A DNA stretch of 64,000 nucleotides. Source: Rutidosis leptorrhynchoides (Eukaryota; Streptophyta; Magnoliopsida; Asterales; Asteraceae). Where the stretch lies: NCBI RefSeq assembly GCF_046630445.1, contig NC_092343.1:138687501-138751500 (forward strand). Direction: 5' to 3'. Made by a program: the position numbers and the translations under genes. Each line of letters starts with the position of its first letter. Within the stretch, counting starts at the first letter, position 1. The notes under the pieces were generated by a model. It saw nothing but the letters and a program-made list of their open reading frames with translations, was not told the DNA's origin and searched no databases. Positions 11,352-23,404 of this stretch are shown here, piece after piece.

Positions 11352-12721
11352 AGTCTATGGATTATGCTTCTTATATGGCCTTTAAACCCACTATATTTGC
11401 ATTCTAAGTACATGCATGAATATGGAATGCAAATATTTTCGGGTTTTGAAGGGTTGGTATAGTTGGCCGATTTTAGGAAGAGTTCCAAATGAGTTTGGAA
11501 CTTGCAAATTGGTCAAATTAGTTGTATGTTGTTGTTCACAATCAAGCCTTGACCTTATGTTTGAATGCATGGTTGTTTGGTTGATTTGTTGATCATTCAA
11601 TTGGTTGTAATATTCATTCATTTGGTTTGTAATATTTATTCATTTGGTTATGTAATTTATTTTATATTTGGTATGTAAAATAGATTAGGTTGTATTTCAT
11701 TTTCTAGACAAAATGTATTAGGATATATTTTGTAACAAAATGAAGATGCAAGATGATGACTTGAAGAACACAAGAAGGAGAATTTGGATGCAAAATTAAG
11801 TGGGAGATTTAAAATCTCCTACCTTGTGTTATAGCCCCTTAACCGATGACATTTGTTTTCGGCTAAACAAATGTCAACCAAATTGGCTTGATTGTGAACA
11901 TATTTGTTTTGCATGCATATTTGTTTATTGTATGATTGTGGATTGTATGTTTGTATGCTACAAGTTAATCACACAAGTTAACAACAAGCAAAATGGCAAT
12001 TTAATTGGTTAAATTAGACATTAATAAACGACATGCAAAACGACAATTTAATTGGTTAAATTAAAAAATGGCTAAAAGGACATTAATAAACGGTTATTAA
12101 GAACATGATAAGGATCATATATATAAAATGGTTTATATCAAGTAATTGGCTAAAATTACAAGACTTGAAAATGGATTTCAAATTAACCATATACTAAAAT
12201 GCATGTTGGTGTATGGCATAAAAGTTTTCTTAAACTAGAAATAATGGAAACTTAAAATCCCTTATTAACAAGGAAAACAAGTTAAACGCCATCCTTTTGT
12301 GTGACACTTAAAAATATTAGAGAACTCACAATGGGATAAAGGTCACCTAACCGTTATAAGCAAACTAATGTGATTAAGGTGAATTTCGCACACTTGTGGG
12401 ATAAAGGTCACCTAACCACTTGTATGTTAAATTCACACGTTTACACAAGTAGGACGACTTGATTTGGGAATCATGAACTTAGGGTCACCGAAGCATGATG
12501 AACAAATAGGCGTTGATGGGATAATATGCCATGCAAAAGTATTGCATGATCCCATAACTTAGAAGTTGCAAAAGGATTGCAATTGTCAGATAATGACTAC
12601 CTAGCTAAATCAAATGACGGGATAAAGGTAACCTAACCGAAATTTGGTTTACCGTTGAATTTGAAGGGTATTGATTGTTAAATTAAAATTAATACTTAAA
12701 TAACTTTGTTAAATTTTGTAG
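11352..12721 (+). other. Copia leader with three 20-bp direct repeats
   Basis: About 1.37 kb between PBS and gag with no convincing ORF. It contains GGGATAAAGGTCACCTAACC at 12333-12352 and 12398-12417, and a one-base variant at 12619-12638. The older minus-strand copy has the same three repeats (about 47796, 48019, 48084). Confidence 0.8.
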
Positions 12722-13516
12722 ATGGCCGCCAATAACAACAACATTCCAAACGCACCAATCAACTTTAACAACCTATCGTTGAGGTCAATCCTCGAAAAGG
12801 AAAAACTCAACCATACGAACTTCATGGATTGGTTTCACAATCTAAGAATTGTCCTCAAACTAGAGGATAGGGCGTATGTGATGGAAGACCCCATTCCCTA
12901 TCAACTGGACGAGGATGATACGGAAGGCATGGCTTATTGGGAGAAATATTGCACCGATTTGGTGCAAGTTTCTTGCCTCATGCTTGGGACTATGATACCC
13001 GAACTCCAAAAGGATTTTGAGCATCATAGTGCATATGACATGATCACAAAGTTGAAGGAGATGTTCCTTCAACAAGCTCGTGTCGAGCGCTTCGAAAGTT
13101 CGAGCGCTTCATGCATGTCGGATGGATGACTCCCAATCCGTTTCATCTTATGTCCTTAAGATGAAAAGCCTAATTGATCGAGCGAACCATCTAAACTACA
13201 ACGTGTCTAATGAATTAGCCACAGACCTTATCCTTAATTCCTTGTCAAAGAGGTTTGACTCATTTGTAATGAATTACAACATGAATGGATGGGAAAGGGG
13301 AAGATGGTTACCCCAACCAATAATAACAAGAAGCAAAAGGTTGTCGGTAAATCTATCCCTAAGGAAGATCCGTGCTTTGGTTGCGGTGAAATGGGTCACT
13401 GGAAACGCAACTGCCCGGTCTACCTAAAGGAGTTGAAGGAAAAGAGGGATGCAGGGCAAACCTCAGGTAATGTATATATGGTATACATTGAGCTTAGTAT
13501 TACTTCTTCTAATACA
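12722..13516 (+). pseudogene. gag: Copia gag, frameshifted and internally deleted
   Basis: Starts ATG at 12722 (MAANNNNIPNAPINFNNLSL). Codons run in one frame to about 13100, shift to another frame (13080-13290, MKSLIDRANHLNYN...), then return to the first frame for the CCHC zinc knuckle CFGCGEMGHWKRNC (about 13373-13414). Compared with the minus-strand copy (46802-47684), about 60 residues between MNGW and the segment KMVTPTNNNKK are missing, so a deletion of about 170 bp explains one frame change. The knuckle is intact. Gag binds element RNA and forms the particle; this copy cannot make a full one without frameshifting. Confidence 0.88.
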
Positions 13517-13675
13517 TAGGTATTAGACACAGGATGTGGAACTCATATTTGCAATACTTTGCAGGGCTTCAAAAGAAGTGATCAAGATGCGGGAACAAAA
13601 AGTCTCTTCATGGGAAATGGAGCAAGGGTGCAAGTGAAAGCTTAAGGAGACTTTGTTTTAAAGCTACCAAGTGGT
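13517..13675 (+). pseudogene. Copia protease segment, two stops
   Basis: Aspartic protease of the polyprotein. The active-site motif LDTGCGTHIC is readable at about 13528. A TAG at 13517-13519 stands where the family has Trp just before it, and a TAA interrupts KA/GDFVLKLPSG at about 13643. The frame is the same as the downstream 969-codon ORF, so these are point nonsense changes. The catalytic Asp itself is intact, unlike in the minus-strand copy. Confidence 0.8.
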
Positions 13676-16585
13676 TTGGAGCTTATTTTGAAAAATGTTT
13701 TGTATGTACCCGATTTATCTCGAAACATTATTTCTGTATCCCGTTTGAAACAATATGGTTTTAATCTTAATTTCATTAATGATGATATCCATGTTTCTTT
13801 AGATAATGTGTTTTATTTTAAGGCTTCGCCTTCGAATGGTATTTATGAATTGGTTCATGATGACACATCACATAATAGCTCAATGTTCCATGCAAACACC
13901 AAGAAACTCAAAAGGGATTTGAGTGATTCCTACTTATGGCATTGTCGCCTTGGTCACATAAACAAGAGTCGAATGCATACGCTTCAAAAGAATGGGCTTT
14001 TGAAAACAAATGAACTAGACTCGTTTGATGTATGTGAATCTTTTTTACAAGGAAAAATGACTAAAGCACCTTTCAAAGGGACCTATGAAAGGGCTAAAGA
14101 ATTATTGGGATTAATACATTCGGATGTATGTGGACCCTTTAAGTCCATGACTAGGAATGGTGAAAGGTACTTCGTTACTTTCATTGATGACTTCAGTCGT
14201 TTCGGATATATCTACTTATTAAGACACAAGGACGAAACTTTTGAAGCATTCAAAGAATATCAAAACGAAGTACAAAATCAACTCAACAAAATAATTAAGG
14301 TACTACGTACCGATAGAGGAGGTGAATACCTAAGTGATGCTTTCCAGGATCATCTTAGGAGTTGTGGGATTATCTCACAACTTACTCCACCCAGAACACC
14401 CCAGCTTAATGGAGTATCCGAAAGGAGGAACCGAACCCTAATGGATATGGTTCGATCTATGATGGCAAGAAGCTCATTATCTCTATCATTTTGGGGTTAT
14501 TTTTTATGCTCCGCGGCTCGAATTCTAAATGTGGCCCCAACGAAGAAAGTGGAACGAACTCCTCATGAGATGTGGTTTGGAAAACCTCCATCTCTATCAT
14601 ACTTAAAGGTATGGGGATGTGAAGCTTACCCTAAGCGTTACGTCTCTAATAAGTTAAATGCTCGATCCACGAAGTGTATCTTCATAGGATATCCCAAGGA
14701 TGATATGGGATACTATTTCTATGATCCATCCGAGCAAAATGTATTCGTTGCTTGGACGGCGGAATTCCTTGAAACTAAGTTCCTAATGGAAGGAAATAGT
14801 GAAAGGAAGATAGATCTTGAAGAGGTTCAAGATCAAGTAGATGATACACAATTGGTTGACACTAGCACTCAACATGAAAATGTTGAGCATGATCACACGG
14901 GTGATCAAAGTATACAAAGTGTTCGTAGATCTGGTAGGATTAGCAATCCTCCTGAGAGATATGGGTTTCTCATAGATGGTTACTATACGATTTATTTGGA
15001 TGAACCAACCAACTACCACGATGCTTTATCACGGATTGATAAAGATAAATGGCAAGAAGCCATGAACGCTGAGATGCAATCCATGTATGACAACCAAGTT
15101 TGGGAATTGGTCTTACAACCTACTAACTCCAGGTTAGTTGATTGTAAATGGCTTTTCAAGAAGAAAACCGACATGCATGGAAACTTGGATACATACAAAG
15201 CTAGACTTGTATCAAAAAGTTTCACTCAAACTCAAGGGGTTGATTATGATAAAACTTTTTCGTCAGTGGCAATGCAAAAGTCTATCAGGATATTATTTGC
15301 CATTGCTGCTCACTATGATTATGAAATATGGCAAATGGATGTCAAAACCGCTTTCCTAAATGGATATCTTGAGGAAGATGTCTATATGGTTCAGCCTGAA
15401 GGTTTTGTTGATCCAAAACATCCTAACAAAGTATGCAAGTTAAAGAAATCAATCTACGGATTGAAACAAGCATCTAGAATGTGGAATCATCGTTTTAATG
15501 AGGAGGCCAAGAAATTTGGCTTCATTAAAAATGATGATGAAGCTTTTGTATACAAGAAGGCTAGTGGGAGTACCGTCATGTTCCTTGTACTCTATGTGGA
15601 TGATATATTATTATTTGGAAATGATATTCCCACAATGCAAGGTGTTAAAACATGGCTAAAAGGCTGCTTCTCCATTAAGGATCTTGGAGAAGCACAATAC
15701 ATATTGGGGATTGGGATCTACAGGGATAGATCCAAGAAATTGATAGGTTTGAATCAAAGTGCATACATTGAAAAGATCTTGAAAAGGTTCAAGATGGAGA
15801 ACTCTAAGAAAGGTTTGGTACCTATTCAAAGAGGAACACTTCTTAGTTCATCTCAGTGCCCTACCACAAAAGATGAACAAGAGAGAATGAAGAATGTCCC
15901 ATACGCATCTGCTATTGGGTCAATCATGTATGCAATGATATGCACTAGACTGGATGTGTCATGCGCTCTTAGCTTGACAAGTAGATACCAGAATAACCCA
16001 GGAAACAGCCATTGGATTGCTGTTAAAAGTATATTGAAATACCTTAGGAGGACTAAGGATATGTTTCTAATATACGGGTCTGGTGAGGAGAAACTTGCTG
16101 TAAAAGGTTACGTGGACGCGAGTTTTCAAACTGATCGAGATGATTCTATTTCACAATCCGGTTATGTCTTCATGTTAAATGGAGGTGCGGTCTCTTGGAA
16201 GAGTTCAAAACAGGATGTTGTTGCATTATCTACTACAGAGTCAGAGTACATTGCCGCCTCATTGACAGCACAGGAAGCTGCAGGGATGAAGAAATTCATC
16301 GACAACTTAGGAGTAGTCCCTTCCATTCAGGACTCTCTTGAGATCTTTTGTGACAACGAGGGAGCGATTGCTCAAATCAAGGAACCTCGTGCTCATCAAA
16401 AGACCCGTCACATTGAACAGAGATACAACTACATAAGGGATGAAGTTGAAAAAGGAAAGATATGTATTCGCAAAGTTCACACAGATCTTAATATAGCGGA
16501 TCCACTCACGAAGCTCTTACATGGAGCAAAACATGAAGGACATGTTTGTGGATTAGGGCTTCGATATTCTAGTGATTGGTTATGA
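13676..16585 (+). CDS. pol: Copia integrase-reverse transcriptase-RNase H, 969 codons open
   Basis: The frame is open from just inside the protease to TGA at 16583-16585; position 13676 is a TTG, so this is not a natural start but the distal part of the gag-pol frame. Zinc finger at H89, H94, C120; the fourth ligand is Phe123 where the minus-strand copy has Cys. Integrase catalytic residues are D150 (HSDVCGP), D213 (RTDRGGEY) and E249 (LNGVSERRNR). RT has WQMDVKTAFLNG (about 552) and YVDD (640-643). RNase H has GYVDAS (about 812), STTESEYIA and CDNEGAIAQ. In the cell it would copy element RNA to DNA in the particle and insert it in the nucleus. The Cys-to-Phe change probably impairs integrase. 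Confidence 0.95.
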   Translation: MELILKNVLYVPDLSRNIISVSRLKQYGFNLNFINDDIHVSLDNVFYFKASPSNGIYELVHDDTSHNSSMFHANTKKLKRDLSDSYLWHCRLGHINKSRMHTLQKNGLLKTNELDSFDVCESFLQGKMTKAPFKGTYERAKELLGLIHSDVCGPFKSMTRNGERYFVTFIDDFSRFGYIYLLRHKDETFEAFKEYQNEVQNQLNKIIKVLRTDRGGEYLSDAFQDHLRSCGIISQLTPPRTPQLNGVSERRNRTLMDMVRSMMARSSLSLSFWGYFLCSAARILNVAPTKKVERTPHEMWFGKPPSLSYLKVWGCEAYPKRYVSNKLNARSTKCIFIGYPKDDMGYYFYDPSEQNVFVAWTAEFLETKFLMEGNSERKIDLEEVQDQVDDTQLVDTSTQHENVEHDHTGDQSIQSVRRSGRISNPPERYGFLIDGYYTIYLDEPTNYHDALSRIDKDKWQEAMNAEMQSMYDNQVWELVLQPTNSRLVDCKWLFKKKTDMHGNLDTYKARLVSKSFTQTQGVDYDKTFSSVAMQKSIRILFAIAAHYDYEIWQMDVKTAFLNGYLEEDVYMVQPEGFVDPKHPNKVCKLKKSIYGLKQASRMWNHRFNEEAKKFGFIKNDDEAFVYKKASGSTVMFLVLYVDDILLFGNDIPTMQGVKTWLKGCFSIKDLGEAQYILGIGIYRDRSKKLIGLNQSAYIEKILKRFKMENSKKGLVPIQRGTLLSSSQCPTTKDEQERMKNVPYASAIGSIMYAMICTRLDVSCALSLTSRYQNNPGNSHWIAVKSILKYLRRTKDMFLIYGSGEEKLAVKGYVDASFQTDRDDSISQSGYVFMLNGGAVSWKSSKQDVVALSTTESEYIAASLTAQEAAGMKKFIDNLGVVPSIQDSLEIFCDNEGAIAQIKEPRAHQKTRHIEQRYNYIRDEVEKGKICIRKVHTDLNIADPLTKLLHGAKHEGHVCGLGLRYSSDWL

Positions 16586-17352
16586 TATGTTTTAAGTATT
16601 GTAACGGAATGAAGTTATTCAAACTCATTAATATAATTATGGTTTTAATTTAATTTGAGTTATGTTCCTATTTTGCATATTTTATCCATGAATAAGCAAT
16701 TATTCTAAATTCCGTAGTCGATCACATTTGTGGGAACAGTGTGAGGTTTAGACTATTATGAACTTGGATTGGTATACATTCATAGGTTGAATGTGGGGCA
16801 AGGTTGCAACCAAGGTTCATAGATATTTGTGGGATACAAATATTGGAAGACCCGCTCTCAAGACTTACTGTATGAAGCCTTTGTGGTTGATCACATGTAA
16901 TCTTGAGTAAAGGCAAATATCATTGAATCCTCTGACCTGAGATACATATTGGGTTCGGGTATTTATCAAGTATTGTGCCTTGATTCTTTCTTTGCTATTC
17001 TGAAATATGGTAGTTTATAAGGAAGAGCTCAGGTATGATACAAAGTATATATCTAGGACGCATGTAGTCAAGATGGGATTTGTCCCTCTTATTCGTTGAG
17101 AGTCAGATGTCTAAGGCCTGATAAAGTTAAATCTATAAGAGAGTGATCACTCTATGTCTCTTGGATTTAACATGACATCTAAGATGAAAGGATATAATGA
17201 AAAGATTCACCTATTCATATTCGAGATGGGAACTCGAAAGGGATGATGTTATTGAATGGCAAAAGTCATAACATATTGGGGGTGATGGACGGTCGTTAGG
17301 TGGTATCCGTCACTTGCATTAATTTCTTATGTTTCTCGTGCAAGTGGGAGAT
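16586..17352 (+). other. Copia 3' untranslated region and polypurine tract
   Basis: No coding sequence. It ends with the purine-rich GTGGGAGAT just before the 3' LTR (about 17344-17352), the likely primer for plus-strand DNA. The region is conserved with 24366-25138 of the minus-strand copy, including a small antisense ORF in both, which I treat as chance. Confidence 0.75.
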
Positions 17353-18570
<1,218 letters not shown>

Positions 18571-18575
18571 CTTCC

Positions 18576-19083
18576 TCCTCTTCCATTCAATCGGTCCTCT
18601 TCCCTTCAATCAATCATGTTCATCCACTTAATTCATATGTGTTATTCTGAAAAACTGGAATCGAATTTCAAAGTAATCGTGAGGCGTTGCTAGCCCTAAT
18701 TAGGTTCGATTAATGTGATTGTAACTGACCTCATTTGGCCAAAAAATGCAATTAACCGGTTGATTTCATTCACTTACTGATGCAAACTACAGAATTAAAT
18801 TACGTTCGATTCAATATAGACCCGCAAGTGATATAATTTTCCAGGTATGTTACTTATAAAAAATCCATCAGTTCATATTCATAATCTTTTATTTGTTAAT
18901 GATAAAGACTGATTGTTGGAATTTTTACATACAACCTGATACGACGTGTTTTTGAAACAATCCATCAATTCATAATCCTTTTTTTGTTAATGTTAAAGAT
19001 TGATTATTGGAATGTTTACATAAAACATGATAGAAAATGTTTTTCAATATGGTTGCTAATGAATCTTGTAATTTATTAGTATT
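18576..19083. other. Continuation of sequence split by the Copia
   Basis: Resumes the sequence that stopped at 10162. Pyrimidine-rich, then intron-like AT-rich DNA. No gene recognised. Confidence 0.4.
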
Positions 19084-19528
19084 GATAATTAGTTATCTAT
19101 AACATTCCTTAATAATGCTAAGGGAGCAAGCGTTGGTGATGTAAGTGTGTTTCTGCTTGGCAACTCTTTAATATCATATTGTTTGCATCTTTTTTCTTTT
19201 CTTTCAGGCTATAACGAAGTTTGGATGGGTGGGTTTGTTCACCAGAGGGCTTCCTTTACGTATTGTTATGATTGGAACTCTCACTAGTGCTCAATGGGGA
19301 ATTTATGATGCTTTCAAAGTATTTGTTGGATTGTAAGTTCATTATTTCATTTAATAATAATTGTTTCTATGTTATTACCTGTTTTGACTCTTACTAATAA
19401 ATGGGTTGACTTTGTCACCTTGGCCCATTCCATTTGGTTTGGACTTTGGAACTAAATCTGTAACTTTTGTGATGTGCTGGCCAACTACAGGTGGTGCTGC
19501 ACCAGTTGTCGAGATTGCAGAGGCATAG
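19084..19528 (+). pseudogene. PHT3: Mitochondrial phosphate carrier, C-terminal exons (relic)
   Basis: Remnant of a mitochondrial carrier family protein that imports phosphate across the inner mitochondrial membrane. Three pieces can be read. First, 19084-19140 gives DN, a stop, then FLNNAKGASVGD. A 67-bp intron follows with good sites (GTAAGT at 19141, TTTCAG ending 19207). Exon 19208-19332 gives [20 protein letters not shown], the last carrier helix. A second intron starts GTAAGTTC at 19333, but its expected acceptor before the last exon (19480-19528, PTTGGAAPVVEIAEA, stop TAG) reads TG, not AG. The retained introns show DNA-level duplication, not a processed copy. The N-terminal two thirds of the gene is absent. 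The family call rests on my memory of plant PHT3 C-termini. Confidence 0.85.
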
Positions 19529-19691
19529 ATGTTTGCTAGGCTATAGAGCCTGAGATGTTTAATTTCTTTATTAGATTCAATAAATATAGCATACATTTTA
19601 TATTATGGGGTACATATTGCAGAGGCATAGATGTTTTTATTAGAGTCAATAAATATAGCATAGATGTTTTGCGTATGTAGGAGTACATATT
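19517..19691. repeat. Imperfect direct duplication at the carrier 3' end
   Basis: GCAGAGGCATAGATGTTT recurs about 102 bp later (19517 and about 19619). Both are followed by an AATAAATATAGCATA segment and a GTACATATT end. The second unit lacks about 30 bp. Confidence 0.7.
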
Positions 19692-19725
19692 ATTTGTATT
19701 GTGGTGAGGATTTTTTATTGTTGGT

Positions 19726-19845
19726 GTTGATATATATAAAGGGTTTGATGAAGTTGAAGGAATTGAAATCGCTTGGAGCCAAGTGATGTTAGATGATGCA
19801 ATGCAATCTTCAGAACATTTGGAGAGGGTTTATTATTTGTATCTG
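19726..19845 (+). pseudogene. WNK: WNK-type kinase N-lobe exon (relic)
   Basis: One exon-like frame reads VDIYKGFDEVEGIEIAW, then SQVMLDDAMQSSEHLERVYY, and ends at a GTATG donor-like site (19846). The GFDEV-EGIEVAW-type segment is characteristic of plant WNK kinases, soluble Ser/Thr kinases with a displaced catalytic lysine. Only the start of the N-lobe is present. It lies about 200 bp after the phosphate carrier relic on the same strand; these are unrelated genes, so both were probably brought here by a capturing element. Confidence 0.75.
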
Positions 19846-20367
19846 GTATGAACATAACACACTTATTGGCTCACCATTTCTGAAACCTTTTTTTATGGTA
19901 TAAATGTTTCTATTTGGTTCTGGAAATTTTCATTAACACAAAATATCTAATTGTAGGTGGCAATTTTAACCATTGACTTGCAGTCGTGTCAGTGAGATAC
20001 TTTTTTCATCACTTTCAAGCTATGATCGAGGTAACATTGAATCGTGCTGATCAGTTTTATTAGAAAGGTACATTTTAAACCAATAAGTATATTGTGGTTC
20101 ATGTAGTTTAATTTTGATTTTCAATATGTTCTATTACTGTATATTATGGTACATGTAGTTTATTTTTGGGCCCTGTTCGGTTGCACACTCTGCACATGTA
20201 CTGAAGACGCTTCTGAGTTTTGGCTATGTATTACTTGAATAGTAATTGATTATTTTTTTGATTGGGTCATTTTTAGTATTAATTTATTTATACTTAAAGT
20301 ATCTTTGTTGGCTATGTATTTTTGGCTATGTATTACTTGAATAACATTGAGTTCCTAACATTAATTT
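19846..20367. other. AT-rich sequence after the kinase exon
   Basis: Could be the kinase intron followed by element body. No ORF or terminal hairpin that I can recognise as a Helitron 3' end. Confidence 0.35.
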
Positions 20368-20956
20368 TCATATCATTTTGATTTGAACACATGTAGTGCC
20401 AAAATTCAATATAGGAATGTGAGTATCAATTTGGGCGGAGAGACATGCCTCAATCCACGAAATCCATCTATGTCCAAAACACATTGCCTTCAAGACCTCG
20501 ATTAAATATTTCCAATTTAAGCTATCAAAAGCTTTCTCAAAATCCGCTTTAAACACTAGGCTCTTACACTTTCTTGCTTTTAGATCATCGATCGTTTCAT
20601 TTGCAATTAGGATACTATCCATCATATATCGACCTTTAATGAAATCGCTTTGCTCGTTACTTACAAGTAGAGGGACTACATTTTTGAGCCTATTTGCCAA
20701 CACTTTTGCTACTATTTTGTACATCCAAATCAAACTAATTGGGCGATAATTGGATAATCCTGTTGGAACTTTTTTCTTTGGGACCAATGTTATAAAGGAG
20801 GTATTACAACCTTTTGAAAATGATTTGTTTTCCTAGAATCCTTCGACAGCTTTTAGAAGATCTTCCTTTATGAGCCACCAAAAATCTTTATAGAATTTGA
20901 GATTGAAACCATCTGGCCCCGGGGCTTTAAACTCTCCACTTTCCTTTAATGCCAAC
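20368..20956 (-). pseudogene. LINE reverse transcriptase fragment, minus strand
   Basis: On the minus strand: GEFKAPGPDGFNLKFYKDFW (from about 20936), a stop near 20836, then VPKKKVPTGLSNYRPISLIW, SDFIKGRYMMDSILIANETI and VFKADFEKAFDSLNWKYLIE. These are the finger and first palm motifs of an L1-type RT. The catalytic YADD part is missing on the left, so the 3' end is lost. On the right the frame is cut at 20956 by an LTR element; the rest of ORF2 would lie beyond the nested block, outside the window. Confidence 0.88.
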
Positions 20957-21920
20957 TGTTGGTCCCTTGATTAACAACGTGAAGTTTGTAGAGGGGGTGA
21001 ATACAAACCTTTTGCTAATTAAAATCTTTTAACAATTTAAGCATATAATTAAGCAAATAATAATAATAAGCCGAGTCAAAGTAATTTTCAACGTTATTCT
21101 TTTATTGATATAATCTCAAAGAATCACGGTTATCCGAAGACGGAATAGATAACCGGTTGATACAGAGTATGCCTTGAGTAGCTCACAAATAATTAAGCTC
21201 TTACAAGGTTACAGACTCTATTGACTTATATCCCACACCACTAGTTTATTTACTTAGTGAAGTTGTCTATTTATACAAAGTCTATTAACCAGGTAAAGGT
21301 TCTATTGTCCGCTGGTTCAAAGGATGTTTGTACTTCAGGCGATAACTATTGCAGGTAGCACGTGGCTCCCTTTCATCTTTTGTAGCTGCTTGCAGGAACA
21401 CCCCAATGTGGGCAGACACCCTATTTGAATTAACAAATAGAGTGTTGTATCCCCAAACCGTTAACAATAAGTTAAACATGAACTGCGCATGCTCAACCTT
21501 CTGAATTCCACTGTAGTCATGTAAGGTCCATATGAGCCGCCGACTGGAGTCCTTTTCTGTTAATCTTAGTCTTCGATGCCAGATGAATAGCACGCTTGAT
21601 GTAGACGATACAGGGAATTATCATGCTTGTAATAGAACATGATTTGTCTAAGTGTTGGTTATTTGCTGATCTTCTTCTGTTAACTCTTCTAAGGTGTTTG
21701 CTGGTTCAGTACACATCCTGTGCTGATTCTGAAGACCCCATCTGGTTCAACTTATCTTGTGCTGATAGTTGAGGAAGCAACCTGAAACACAGACACAACA
21801 TACATTGTTGTTTCTAGACTTAGAATATTTTAGTAAACCTATACTGGCCGCACATAACAATTAGTGTTTAAAGTTATGTTTTGCAATAATTAAATCCTTA
21901 ATTACGTAGGGGACTCAATA
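20957..21920 (-). repeat. 3' LTR of a minus-strand, Sirevirus-like LTR element
   Basis: Left end TGTTGGTCCCTTG, right end GGACTCAATA (expected CA, now TA). On the minus strand a polypurine tract AAATAGGGGGAGAT (21934-21921) stands immediately before it, which fixes orientation. About 964 bp. Its internal part resumes at 53210 after a solo LTR insertion, and holds a coiled-coil-rich extra ORF, which is why I call it Sirevirus-like. No RT is in the window, so the family is an inference. Confidence 0.7.
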
Positions 21921-21934
21921 ATCTCCCCCTATTT
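21921..21934 (-). promoter_or_regulatory. Polypurine tract
   Basis: AAATAGGGGGAGAT on the minus strand, next to the LTR start. Confidence 0.7.
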
Positions 21935-23404
21935 GATTATTGTGACAACTCGGAAATTTCCGACCAAATTTAAACTTTAATCTTTATATGTCTCCGACAC
22001 GATAAGCAAAGTCTGTAATATTGAGTCTCAAAAGTTTTGGAATTTCATTTATGTAATCAATTACCTTTGTGACTGCTCTCGACGATTCACGAACAATTAA
22101 ATGTAAATAGATATGTATATGGATACATATATAAATATTAATTGAAAATGTTAACAAAGTATTAGACGTATAATACTTTACATGAACGTATTTGTTCAGT
22201 ATAATTATTTACTGAATTAAAAGATAATATCAAATGATTGAATAATCGGATACATTAAAATATGATTACGGGTCTCTGTTATTAGGTCCATTATGATTTA
22301 AGAAATCTGTTCTTTTAGCAATATTCGGAAAATGGTAAAGTGATTTACATGAAAGAACAAAAGTGACAATTAACGAGAACTAGACAAAAGTTAGTGAAGA
22401 TTCCTATTTAACTTTTAATGCATACTTTACAAAGATTGTCTAGTATCTCTTGATAATTTAGTTATTTAGTGTTCATAGTATTGAAAACATTTTACGATAT
22501 AGATGAAACATTTCTAAAGGATGATTTGGAATATAACCGATTCTGGAAAACCAAATTTATAATTACTCGATTTAGTTTCAAACATATGAAAACATGTTTC
22601 TATCTAAAAGAACTTTGATATAAAAACGTTTTGAATATATAAAAAGGAAACAATATTAATTTCTCGTAATATATATAAGGATAAATGTCGAGAAATAGGA
22701 ACATATTATAAAACTTTAAGATTATTAAAGTTATAACCATTATCTTTTATTATTAAAATTTTTAGAAATTATATAAAAGGATTTGAGTGCCATGTCTTCT
22801 TTAAAACGAATATTATTTTATAATTATCTAGAACCACTTTTGACAAATTGTTACTGAGTCATTATGATAAGAATACAGGTTTTAACGTTATCTTAAATTT
22901 AGAATCTTTCTAGAAACCTTTTGACAAGTTATAAATAATAAAGGTCCGTGATGTAATTGAATATAAATATATAAGTAACTTGCAACTTGTATTTAAAACG
23001 TGTTCATGTATATTAAATATATATGATTTCAAAATAGTTAAGTAAACGATAGTAACACTCGTTTAGTGATTTGATTGATATATAGGTATGATAATCAGTA
23101 CGTTTAAGAAGTTAAAATAAACGCTAGTACATAAATGAACTATATCTAGTTAAGTTTTAAAATGAAAACGTTATGGGATATAATAATTACTATTATGTAA
23201 GCAATCTTAAATTATACTTTGAAATATAATTATTATTTGAAAAACTAAATAAATAATTATTAAATAAATATTTCTAAATATATATAATTTTTTTTTGTCT
23301 AAATGAATATGTATAGATATATTTTACAAAATGATAAAACATAATATTAACCTTGATAAAAGACGTTTTGATTTAAAAATACTAGTTTATATATATGTAT
23401 ATAT

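Noticed and set aside
16722-16916. Antisense ORF MPLLKITCDQPQRLHTVSLE, also present at 24807-25019
   Set aside because: It recurs because both lie in the homologous Copia 3' UTR. No start context or independent conservation supports a protein.
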